Below are positions 1 to 6,698 of a DNA stretch of 32,883 nt, in pieces. The position numbers and the translations under genes were made by a program. The notes under the pieces were generated by a model. It had not been told where the DNA came from. It ran no database searches and saw only the letters and a list, made by a program, of their open reading frames with translations. Origin of the DNA: Rhodospirillaceae bacterium (GTDB lineage Bacteria > Pseudomonadota > Alphaproteobacteria > Bin65). The stretch's first letter is position 1. Each line of letters starts with the position of its first letter. The DNA is taken from assembly GCA_026709535.1 (NCBI GenBank), contig JAPOST010000131.1:1-32883 (forward strand), in the 5' to 3' direction.

Positions 1-377
1 TCAATCACTCATGCGGCAGACCCTGACATCACCCGCGACTGCAGGAACAGATACTCAGGGCGTCGTCGCAAAACCGCAAAATCCTGTGTCGCACCTTGTT
101 CCTTTGTCGGGATATGCCCATTCCGGCGGCTTCCGCCTGACATAACGCTGACACGCGGGCTTACCCGCCCGCTTCCCGGCCTTCCGGCGTCAGCCTCGAA
201 CGCCTGTCCCATCAGGTTTCCGCTCCCGGGCGCACTGACGGGCCGTCAGTTGAGCCGGAAAACGGGCGTCTCGCAGGGCAAGGGAAAAGGGCGATCCGAA
301 GACCGTTACGGCTACGGGCCGCTGGCGATCCGTTTAGGCGCTTCCGCCGCCCCTGTCAATCCGGGCCGTCCTGGTCC
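1..377. other. Gap with no intact gene; possible integrase debris
   Basis: No convincing gene is visible. On the minus strand at about 186-256, two adjacent frames give pieces (LTARQCARERK, then LMGQAFEADA) that resemble the stretch following the first strands of the arm-binding domain of P4-type integrases (pattern L-T-x-x-Q-A-R-x-x-A ... G-x-A-x-x-D-P). If real, this is the continuation of the integrase fragment at 1425-1560, pushed away by the insertion sequence between them, but the match is short and frameshifted. A 17-base inverted repeat with 8-base arms and a single central base lies at 234-250. The other open frames here have no recognisable content. Confidence 0.35.
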
Positions 378-1421
378 TGTCTCCAGCCGCTGATATGTCG
401 GGTTCAGGCCGCCCGTGCGTTGTCCGATCTGGTGTCTCCCTGAGGAGGTGCCGAGATGAACTGGACACCGTGGCTTCGGGAGCGCAGGATGAAGACGTTC
501 AAGGATGTGCCGGAACGCCTCGAGACGCCGCAGCGTTGCCGGGGATGGCGCTGGCGACACCGTCATGAGGAAGAGGGGCTGGGGGGTCTGTTCGACCGCA
601 AGGGTTCCGGTGGACCGGATCGCGGGGAGGCCCGAAATGTATCGCACCCACTCCATGGGCTGGACCGTGAAGCCTTTCCACGAGCATCTGCAGGCGCGTG
701 ACGACGCCCCCTCGAGCGACACCTGGACCAAGACCGCCCCGACGCGGCGCACACGCGCAAGATCCCTTCGGCCCTCCCGGTTGCCGAAGAGGGCACGGCG
801 TCGACCTTCCGGGGTGTTCACGTGCCACGGTCTGCACGGCTCGCGGCAGCCACTCCTTCCAGGCTCCGGAAGCAGGCGGCCTCGCGCCCCTTGCCGCCTG
901 CTCCCCCAAAGCGAGGGGCGCTCCGAGCGCGCCTTCGGCACAGTGCAGGATCGCCTGGTCAAGGAACGCGCCCTGGCCGACATCACCACCCTCAAGTCCG
1001 CCCACCGCTTCATCAGGGACCACCATCTGCCGGACCACAACCATCGTTTCGCAGTCCCGCCCGAACGCGAGGACAAGGCCTTCGTGTCGCTGGTCCAACC
1101 CGACAGGATCGACGAGACCCTCTGCTGCCGCGCCGCAGCGCCATCACGACGTCAAGGCGCGGGTTCGGGAGCACGAAGACCCGCACGGCACCCGCGCCGT
1201 CTTCCACGGCCCACGCGGCCGCGCCCGCTACCGGAGCAACGCAGAACCGATCGAAACACCCACCGGGAAGGCCGCGTGAACCCCTGCGATGCGACCGAAC
1301 CCACCCCTGGGGACAAGGGAACAGCCGTCCTGCGCCTGACCACGTCACCACAGGGGCAACAACAACAGAAGCGGACAATTGATGGGCTGCCTGAACCGCA
1401 CATATCTAATTGCTAGCGACA
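378..1421 (+). mobile_element. Decayed ISNCY-type insertion sequence
   Basis: The left part (about 378-437) and the reverse complement of the right part (about 1360-1421) match well: both contain GATATGT, then GGTTCAGGC, GCCC and TTGTCCG in the same order and spacing, and both outer ends read TGTC...GACA. This is an imperfect terminal inverted repeat of about 55 bases. Between the ends lies a broken transposase of the ISNCY type. The element is about 1.04 kb, much shorter than a working member of that group, so there are internal deletions as well as frameshifts. No clear target-site duplication is visible outside the ends. It cannot move on its own. The exact outer ends are uncertain by a few bases. 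Confidence 0.7.
456..1279 (+). pseudogene. ISNCY-family transposase remnant (frameshifted, deleted)
   Basis: Family-like pieces occur in order but in different frames. An N-terminal helix-turn-helix-like stretch starts near 487. A piece at about 633-735 reads YRTHSMGWTVKPFHEHL followed by TWTK, like the Y-R-x-x-Y-x-G-F-N-V-R-H-F-H-E-x-L and Y-T-W-x-K segment of ISNCY transposases. At about 910-1130 come RSERAFGTVQDRLVKE and LPDHNHRFAVPP, the hallmark end of the catalytic domain. A third frame at about 1142-1231 gives VREHEDPHGTRAVFHGPR, the usual C-terminal tail. The segment between the last two pieces, which normally carries the N-D-N-T-V motif, is missing, as is most of the central catalytic core. 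A GAGGAG ribosome-binding site precedes the ATG at 456. Clearly non-functional. Confidence 0.72.
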
Positions 1422-1424
1422 TCA

Positions 1425-1560
1425 AGATCGTCGGGCGAGGGCGAAGCTGCGCGCGCCGGAGGGTAAAGACGCGCAGGGAAAGGCCGGGGATCGCGTCGTC
1501 GCGGATGTCGTGGCGCTTCCCGCCGCGCACGCGCCGAGCGAAGGTGGATTTTTCGATCAT
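1425..1560 (-). pseudogene. N-terminal fragment of a tyrosine integrase
   Basis: Reading leftward from an ATG at 1560, the first 40 or so residues (MIEKSTFARRVRGGKRHDIRDDAIPGLSLRVFT in two overlapping pieces) match the start of P4/phage-type tyrosine integrases, whose arm-binding (DUF4102) domain begins with a K-R-Y-D-x-x-D-x-x-x-P-G-F-x-L-R-V pattern. The match ends where the right end of the decayed ISNCY element begins, so the gene appears to have been interrupted by it. No catalytic R-H-R-Y region is present in the window. The family call rests on one short but characteristic motif. It implies a former genomic island or prophage, although no adjacent tRNA or attachment site can be seen. 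Confidence 0.6.
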
Positions 1561-1848
1561 GCTCACGGCTCCCTGTTCGGGCCGCGCGGCGGCACGGGAA
1601 GCGGCGGGCCTTAAGGCCTTGTAGTCACGGGGCTTTTCTCCGGTCCATGCGACGGCGGGCGGAAGCAGGAATTGCATCAACGATGCGTGGGGTGTATATC
1701 GGGATACAAACACGGGACGCTGGCGGCCCCCAATGCGGATTCAGGGTCTCCGCGCGCTGCGTCTTCCGATGCTTGGGCCCCGGGCGATGCCTCTTCCGTC
1801 GACCGCATCGCAAGCCGTATTCATGCTTTGAACAATCCTGTTCCTCCG
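1561..1848. other. Non-coding gap between integrase fragment and regulator gene
   Basis: Together with the promoter region this makes about 350 bases without a supported gene. Open frames cross it on both strands, but none has a ribosome-binding site, a family motif or convincing codon use. No tRNA-like cloverleaf or attachment repeat was seen. Confidence 0.5.
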
Positions 1849-1876
1849 TTGACTCAAACATCGGTTTCAGTAGGTT
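1849..1876 (+). promoter_or_regulatory. Possible sigma-70 promoter of the regulator-crotonase-Nudix operon
   Basis: TTGACT at 1849-1854 is followed after 16 bases by TAGGTT at 1871-1876. The first hexamer is close to the consensus, the second is weaker. It lies 32 bases before the regulator start codon, a sensible leader length. This is pattern matching only. Confidence 0.35.
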
Positions 1877-1907
1877 CTGTCAGGATCGACATGCGGAGAG
1901 ATCGGGA

Positions 1908-2474
1908 ATGGACATCTCACCCGTAATGCAAGCCTACATCCTCCATTGGGGAGAAATGGGAACATGCTGGGGCGTCAATCGCACGGTCGCTCAGATTCAT
2001 GCGCTGCTTTATCTCGTCGGACGTCCGCTGCCGGCCGACGAAATTGCTGCCACGCTGAAGGTGGCGCGCTCGAATGTCAGTACCAGCATACGCGAGCTAC
2101 AGGCCCAGAAACTGATCAACCGCACCCACGTACTGGGCGATCGCCGTGATCATTTCGAGGCAGAAACCGACTTGTGGACCATGATGGCGAGGATCTTGGA
2201 TGAGCGGAAAAAGCGCGAGATCGACCCGACGCTAACAATGCTGCGAAAATGCCTGTTGGATGCACGCAATGACCCGGTAGTTGATGAAGAGATCGTCGGT
2301 CGAATCAAAACCATGCACGATTTCCTGGAAAGCGCGGATGACTGGTACGATGATGTCCGCGACTTACCGCGATCTACATTAGAGACCCTGATGAAGATGG
2401 GTGGCAAGGTTGCGCGCCTGACCACGCATTCCAAGAAATCGAAGAAGAAAAAGACAAGGCTTGAGAGAATCTGA
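1908..2474 (+). CDS. GbsR/MarR-like transcriptional regulator
   Basis: A 188-residue DNA-binding protein. The start at 1908 is preceded by GGAGAG at 1895-1900, and residues from there fit the GbsR type of MarR-like winged-helix proteins: an early aromatic-rich helix (about 8-25, with WGEMG and WGVNRT), a helix-turn-helix at about 40-75 (LPADEIAATLKVARSNVS, then IRELQ), and a wing containing GDRRDHFEAE. The C-terminus is basic (K-S-K-K-K-K-T-R). GbsR proteins in other bacteria repress osmolyte uptake or synthesis genes; here the neighbours are a crotonase and a Nudix hydrolase, so the target and ligand are unknown. The stop codon overlaps the next start by one base (TGATG), so the pair is probably translated together, and it likely regulates this operon. 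Confidence 0.8.
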   Translation: MDISPVMQAYILHWGEMGTCWGVNRTVAQIHALLYLVGRPLPADEIAATLKVARSNVSTSIRELQAQKLINRTHVLGDRRDHFEAETDLWTMMARILDERKKREIDPTLTMLRKCLLDARNDPVVDEEIVGRIKTMHDFLESADDWYDDVRDLPRSTLETLMKMGGKVARLTTHSKKSKKKKTRLERI

Positions 2475-3256
2475 TGTCAGAATCGCCAACCGTTCTGATG
2501 GAAACCCGAGGCCGGATTAGTATCGTTACGATCAACCGGCCGGAAGTTCGCAATGCTGTCAACCCTGCCACAGCGGACGCGCTGCGAGATGGGTTCGTGG
2601 CGTTCGATAAGAATGACGAGGTTGATGTTGCCGTGTTGGTTGGCGCTGCCGACGCTTTCTGCGCTGGCTACGACCTGAAAGCCCTTTCCGCCTCCGGGGG
2701 CAATATTCCCTGCGAGCCGGAAGGCGTGGGACCCATGGGACCATCCCGTCTGCTTCTGGACAAGCCGGTAATCGCGGCGGTGGAGGGGCCGGCCGTGGCC
2801 GGCGGCCTTGAACTGGCCTTGTGGTGCGACCTGCGTGTGGCGGCTGAAGATGCGGTTTTCGGAGTCTATTGCCGGCGCTGGGGCGTTCCACTGATTGATG
2901 GCGGCACCGTCCGCCTGCCGCGTCTGATCGGGCACGGCCGCGCCATGGACATGATCCTGACTGGCCGCCCGGTTGGCGGCCAGGAAGCCCTCGATTTCGG
3001 CTTGGTAAACCGGCTCGTGCCGACCGGAATGGCTCTGAAAACAGCTGTTGCGCTGGCCGAAGAACTGACTCGCTTCCCGCAGGTTTGCATGCAGACAGAT
3101 CGCATGAGCGCCATCCGGCAATGGACAATGTCGATCGAAGACGCTCTGCGCCATGAGAGCCGCGAAGGCGTTACGCCGTTCCGCGACGAGGCAGTTGCCG
3201 GCGCCGAAAGGTTCGCTAGCGGCAGGGGCCGCGGCGGCGATTTTGACAATATTTGA
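2474..3256 (+). CDS. Crotonase/enoyl-CoA hydratase family protein
   Basis: A 260-residue single-domain crotonase-fold protein, the normal family length. Visible motifs are NRPEVRNA (21-28), the oxyanion-hole segment AFCAGYDLKAL (61-71), GPAVAGGLELAL (105-116) with the second oxyanion glycine and Glu113, and DGGTVRLPRLIG further on. Glu113 aligns with the first catalytic glutamate of rat enoyl-CoA hydratase (Glu144), but the position of the second (Glu164, normally Q-P-E) is occupied by Cys133 in VYCRRWGVP. Simple hydratase activity is therefore doubtful; isomerase, thioester hydrolase or another crotonase reaction on an acyl-CoA is possible. It starts inside the regulator's stop codon and its own stop overlaps the possible TTG start of the Nudix gene. 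Confidence 0.88.
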   Translation: MSESPTVLMETRGRISIVTINRPEVRNAVNPATADALRDGFVAFDKNDEVDVAVLVGAADAFCAGYDLKALSASGGNIPCEPEGVGPMGPSRLLLDKPVIAAVEGPAVAGGLELALWCDLRVAAEDAVFGVYCRRWGVPLIDGGTVRLPRLIGHGRAMDMILTGRPVGGQEALDFGLVNRLVPTGMALKTAVALAEELTRFPQVCMQTDRMSAIRQWTMSIEDALRHESREGVTPFRDEAVAGAERFASGRGRGGDFDNI

Positions 3257-3996
3257 CTCCAGAACGAAGACCGGACACCGTGGCGGCCAAGACTCAGAAT
3301 TTCACCCTGTCCCGACGGCTTGGCCATCCGCGCGAACGTCATCGGGGACGGCCGGTAACGCCGAAGGATGCGGCAACGCTGATTGTCTTGCGCCACAGTA
3401 ACGTCGGCCCGGAAATCCTGATGGGCCAGCGGTCCTCGCGTGCAAAGTTTGTTCCAGGCTCCTACGTATTTCCGGGTGGGCGTCTGGACTCGCATGATTG
3501 GGACGCCCTGCCTGGCTCACCGCTTGCCGCGCCAGCAGAAAAGATGGGCATCCGACGCAACGACGCCAAGGCCCGCGCCTTGGGGATGGCAGCAATCCGG
3601 GAGACTTACGAGGAAACGGGTCTGCTGATTGCGGTAGATGGTGACATTGGCAATGCCGACGACCAGACTTGGCGCGACTTGCGCAGGTTGGGCAAGGCGC
3701 CAGACTTAGCTCGTCTGACCTATATCGCGCGGGCCATCACCTCGCCCTACAGTCCGATTCGGTTTCATGCTCGATTCTTCATGGCGACTTATCGGCTGGA
3801 AGACGGTGATCTGGGTGGCTCCGGCGAGTTGTCGGATCTGCAGTGGATTCCGCTCGACCGAGCAAATGATTACACGATTCTGGATGTTACCGAATTCATG
3901 CTGGGCGAGGTCCGGCGACGGCTGAAGGAGCCGAGCACCACCTCGACACCGCTGTTTGCCTACCGGTTGGATCGACCGTTCGTCCGCTATGACTGA
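3253..3996 (+). CDS. Nudix hydrolase with an insertion in the Nudix box
   Basis: A 247-residue protein if the TTG at 3253 (overlapping the crotonase stop as TTGA) is used; a GTG at 3280 is an alternative start giving 238 residues, and neither has a strong ribosome-binding site. YVFPGGRLD (71-79) and AAIRETYEETGLL (113-125) are the two halves of the Nudix signature, with the metal-binding glutamates in R-E-x-x-E-E. They are about 27 residues further apart than in the standard 23-residue box, as in NUDT19-like proteins, some of which cleave CoA or acyl-CoA diphosphates. The pairing with an acyl-CoA enzyme makes a CoA-type substrate attractive, but this is inference. ADP-ribose or nucleotide sugars are not excluded. 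Confidence 0.82.
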   Translation: MTPERRPDTVAAKTQNFTLSRRLGHPRERHRGRPVTPKDAATLIVLRHSNVGPEILMGQRSSRAKFVPGSYVFPGGRLDSHDWDALPGSPLAAPAEKMGIRRNDAKARALGMAAIRETYEETGLLIAVDGDIGNADDQTWRDLRRLGKAPDLARLTYIARAITSPYSPIRFHARFFMATYRLEDGDLGGSGELSDLQWIPLDRANDYTILDVTEFMLGEVRRRLKEPSTTSTPLFAYRLDRPFVRYD

Positions 3997-4340
3997 CCGC
4001 TGATGAATCATCATGTCGACCGGACAAGGAAAGCCGCTATGTGCAACCTGTTCCAGATCTTCCGCATCGCCGCCCGCCCGGAACGGCCGTCGATCAGCGG
4101 TAAGTCAAGTTGCCGGGAATTGTTGCGCCACGCCAACAAGGATTGCAGACCATGACGCAGACTGTTTTTCAGATCGACGAAACCGCCCGCCGCCAAGGGT
4201 CTACCTCTTCGACCCGCTATCGACGTGCTGGGTTTCGTGGGCGTCACCAAGGTCAAGACCACCGCCACTGGCAGATCCGCACATCACGCCGGGCTCGGGC
4301 TGGGAAGCGATGGATGGTCGCGCCGCCCGACCGGCCAAGG
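3997..4340. other. Gap with no recognisable gene
   Basis: About 385 bases lie between the Nudix gene and the convergent monooxygenase gene. A 38-codon frame at 4039-4155 begins MCNLFQ, faintly like the start of SOS-response (SRAP) proteins, but the rest does not match. A minus-strand frame at 4011-4268 has no known motif. I treat the stretch as non-coding or decayed. Confidence 0.4.
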
Positions 4341-4370
4341 CCCGCCCCGCCCGGCGCCCGGCGGGGCGGG
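4341..4370 (-). terminator. GC-rich hairpin downstream of the flavin monooxygenase gene
   Basis: An 11-base arm (CCCGCCCCGCC, 4341-4351) is perfectly complementary to 4360-4370, with an 8-base loop. It sits 11 bases beyond the stop of the minus-strand monooxygenase gene, so it most likely ends or protects that transcript. There is no run of T after it on the minus strand, so it may act with Rho or as a 3'-end stabiliser. Confidence 0.6.
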
Positions 4371-4381
4371 AGATGACTTTG

Positions 4382-5566
4382 CTAGGCCGCTTTCTCCGCG
4401 CGCTTCTCGACCTCGCTGGCATACTGGGCTTGCATGGTCTCGACGGCCTTCGCATGCTTCTCAGCCAGTTCGGGCCGTAACTTCTCGGCCCGCGCCGAAG
4501 CATCCATCGTCGGCCCGTAATGACCCTGAAAATGCGGCATGACGTGACGCGCAATCAGCTCATAGGATTTCAGCGTCGCCACCGGATCGGCCCAGTTATG
4601 CGCCAGCATCAGATAGGCGCCGAAGCCGCCGTTGGACTGCTTCTGCAAACGCTCGATCTGGGCAATCGCCATGTCCGGCGTACCGATGGCTCCAAACCCG
4701 CTTTCATTCACGAACTCGATCATCTCCTTGACGTTGTTGCCGGGTACCGCCATCTGCGGGAAAGCCGCAACTTCCTGGAAATAGTGGAACCAATGCTCTA
4801 TCCCGTATTCGACGTCGCGATAGGCCTGTTCCATCGTGTCGGCGATATGTACCAAGCCCACCAGCCGCCACTTGCTGCGGTCGACCGACTTGTCATGCGC
4901 AGCAGCTTCGGTCTTGATCACGTCCCAATGCAGCGCCAGCGCATCGAAGCCGGCCGCCGTCGTCGCTCCGATTGACAACAGCCCGGTGCCGTGCCGGCCG
5001 GCAAGCCGCGGCCCGGCGGGCGAGGCCACCGCCGCTGTGGCGATGTCGAAGAGCGGGTTGGAATAGGGGCGCAGATGCAGCCGCGCCTCACGCAGATCCC
5101 AGCGGTCGTTCTTGAAAGTAAGCGGCTCGTCACTAGTCAGCAGGTGCATGATGCAGCCGAGGCTGTCCTCCAGGAGGCCGCGGGTCTGCGACGGTTCAAT
5201 CCCTATCATCTTGGCATCGGTCGGCAGCGCGCCGGGGCCCACCCCCAGCATCACCCGCCCACGCGTCAAGTGATCGAGCTGCACGATGCGTTCGGTCACC
5301 CAAAGCGGGTTGTGATAGCTCAGCGACACGACCCCGGTGCCCAGCCGGATATGGCGTGTCCGTTCCGCCGCCGCCATGATGAAGATCTCGGGGCTAGCGA
5401 TGATCTCGGACCCGGCCGAATGATGCTCGCCGATCCAGGCCTCGTCATAGCTGCAGCGATCAAGATGCTGGATCAGCTCCAGATCGGTTTGCAGCGCCAG
5501 CGTGGGGTTGATCCCCGGCGTATGGAACGGCGCCAGAAAAATACCGAAACGCAATCTATCGGTCAT
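4382..5566 (-). CDS. LLM-class flavin-dependent oxidoreductase (luciferase-like monooxygenase)
   Basis: A 394-residue TIM-barrel flavin monooxygenase. The start at 5566 is fixed by GGAGGAG at 5574-5580, seven bases upstream; an upstream in-frame ATG lacks such a site. Motifs: FGIFLAPFH near the N-terminus, EAWIGEHHSAG (42-52), RLGTGVVSLSYHNP (74-87) and RGRVMLGVGPGALPTDA (102-118), typical of the bacterial luciferase-like family and closest in style to the limonene 1,2-monooxygenase-type branch. Such enzymes use reduced FMN supplied by a separate reductase and oxygen to hydroxylate, epoxidise or cleave an organic substrate; no reductase gene is adjacent. It stands alone on the minus strand and ends in a strong hairpin. 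The substrate cannot be read from the sequence. Confidence 0.88.
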   Translation of the reverse strand: MTDRLRFGIFLAPFHTPGINPTLALQTDLELIQHLDRCSYDEAWIGEHHSAGSEIIASPEIFIMAAAERTRHIRLGTGVVSLSYHNPLWVTERIVQLDHLTRGRVMLGVGPGALPTDAKMIGIEPSQTRGLLEDSLGCIMHLLTSDEPLTFKNDRWDLREARLHLRPYSNPLFDIATAAVASPAGPRLAGRHGTGLLSIGATTAAGFDALALHWDVIKTEAAAHDKSVDRSKWRLVGLVHIADTMEQAYRDVEYGIEHWFHYFQEVAAFPQMAVPGNNVKEMIEFVNESGFGAIGTPDMAIAQIERLQKQSNGGFGAYLMLAHNWADPVATLKSYELIARHVMPHFQGHYGPTMDASARAEKLRPELAEKHAKAVETMQAQYASEVEKRAEKAA

Positions 5567-5573
5567 GAATGGT

Positions 5574-5580
5574 CTCCTCC
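5574..5580 (-). promoter_or_regulatory. Strong ribosome-binding site of the flavin monooxygenase gene
   Basis: GGAGGAG on the minus strand, seven bases before the ATG at 5566. It decides between this start and an in-frame ATG 57 bases upstream at 5623. Confidence 0.8.
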
Positions 5581-6332
5581 CTTGATATCGGTCCAGGACA
5601 GGACGGCTACACAAGCCGAGCATATGTCGGCGATTCCCGCAAAATCAGGTTTATGTGGGGTCAGGAACCGGCAAGTTCCTGCCTTCCCGGTCCGGGCTTT
5701 GCCATCGCCGCCGCAGGTTGTCTTGTGATTTATCCATAAAGATCACGCGCAACATGCCCCGTCAACTGATTGTAGAGGATACGCCCCGCTTTCTCGTGAT
5801 CATGATGGTCGTCTTCATCCTCGCCTTCGTCGGACCGGAGATTCTGATGAAGATGGACGGCGTCTCTGTTCGGTCTTGCCAGCGGCGGGCTGGAGCTTGT
5901 GACCTTTGCCCTTTTCGCGCGCCGAGTGCAGGAGATCCTCGATCTCGACCGAGACGAACTGATCGTGCGCCGCTGCTTGCCCTTCCGCTACAGTCGTGTC
6001 CTGCACCGTATACACGAGCCTGTTCATACGCGCCTCGACACAATCCTCGGCAAGGAGGGGCGGCGGATGACACGCCCGGCGTTCCGGGCCCGGGCATGAG
6101 CGCAGGCGAGAATCCGATTGTCGAGGCCTAGGCCAACTCGGCCGGTCATGAACGGACAGTGGACGCAATCAAGGCCTGACTTCAGGCCGCCCGCGCATAA
6201 ACGCGCTCGCCGCACCCTATGCACCAACTTCCTGTGGGAAGCGCCGGGATCGTGAAGCCTCGCGGCGCGTGATCGGTCATGAGGACCGTTTCGCGCAGCA
6301 ACTGGTATAGGGGGGAGTGGTTTTGACGACCC
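5581..6332. other. Gap with no recognisable intact gene
   Basis: Several frames are open on both strands, but none has a convincing start and none matches a family I know. A 7-base-arm hairpin (5662-5681) lies about 90 bases upstream of the monooxygenase gene and could be an operator. A plus-strand frame from 5755 encodes a short hydrophobic stretch (FLVIMMVVFILAFVGPEIL) that could be a leftover membrane helix. The minus-strand frame from about 6028 down to 5815 starts MNRLVYTVQDTTVAEGQ and has no identifiable relative. Decayed accessory genes are the likeliest content. Confidence 0.4.
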
Positions 6333-6560
6333 ATGGCGAATACAGCCTCAAGATCTGTGGTCATCTCCATCCCAGGGCAGGAATCGGGAGCGGCCAGTGG
6401 CGCATTACTCGATCTTGTTCGCCCTCGGGTTCTTATACTGGCGCTGCACCCAGCGATTGCTGCCCTGTTTCCAGGCACTCTCACGGAATGGCTCATTGGC
6501 AACGACGTGGCTTACGCTTTAGCTTCAGACCAAGCGTGGTTCCTGCCTTTCGGAGGTTGA
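6333..6560 (+). CDS. Small hypothetical protein (doubtful)
   Basis: A 75-codon frame starting ATG at 6333 and ending in TGA. It is rich in alanine, leucine and small hydrophobics and contains LVRPRVLILALHPAIAALFP, a possible membrane-associated helix, then a hydrophobic, aromatic C-terminus (AWFLPFGG). A GGGGGGAG run lies about 15 bases upstream, further than usual for a ribosome-binding site. Third-position GC is only moderate compared with neighbouring genes. I recognise no family. It could be a real small protein, a fragment, or chance. Confidence 0.22.
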   Translation: MANTASRSVVISIPGQESGAASGALLDLVRPRVLILALHPAIAALFPGTLTEWLIGNDVAYALASDQAWFLPFGG

Positions 6561-6685
6561 ATTTGTTTCCGGATTCCCGTTGCCCAGTCGGGCGCAGCCA
6601 TGCGTTCCGGTCGTGGGTCCATGCGACGGTGGGGATGTCCGGGCCGGTTGAAGCCTGCTAGGAAAGACTACCGAACTTTCCGATC
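6561..6685. other. Short gap upstream of the MFS transporter gene
   Basis: No promoter with good hexamers is evident. In-frame ATG codons at 6600 and 6621 could extend the transporter upstream, but the resulting arginine/proline-rich leader does not look like a transporter N-terminus. Confidence 0.4.
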
Positions 6686-6690
6686 GAGGA
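6686..6690 (+). promoter_or_regulatory. Ribosome-binding site of the MFS gene
   Basis: GAGGA eight bases before the TTG at 6699. It supports that codon as the start instead of the upstream ATG at 6600. Confidence 0.55.
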
Positions 6691-6698
6691 TTTGCCTT

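Noticed and set aside
312-1098. Long minus-strand frames (254 and 199 codons) at the left end
   Set aside because: They run antisense to the ISNCY transposase pieces and contain no family motif; high GC content keeps opposite frames open.
4039-4155. Short frame starting MCNLFQ as an SRAP-type SOS peptidase
   Set aside because: Only the first few residues resemble the family; the frame stops after 38 codons and the rest does not fit.
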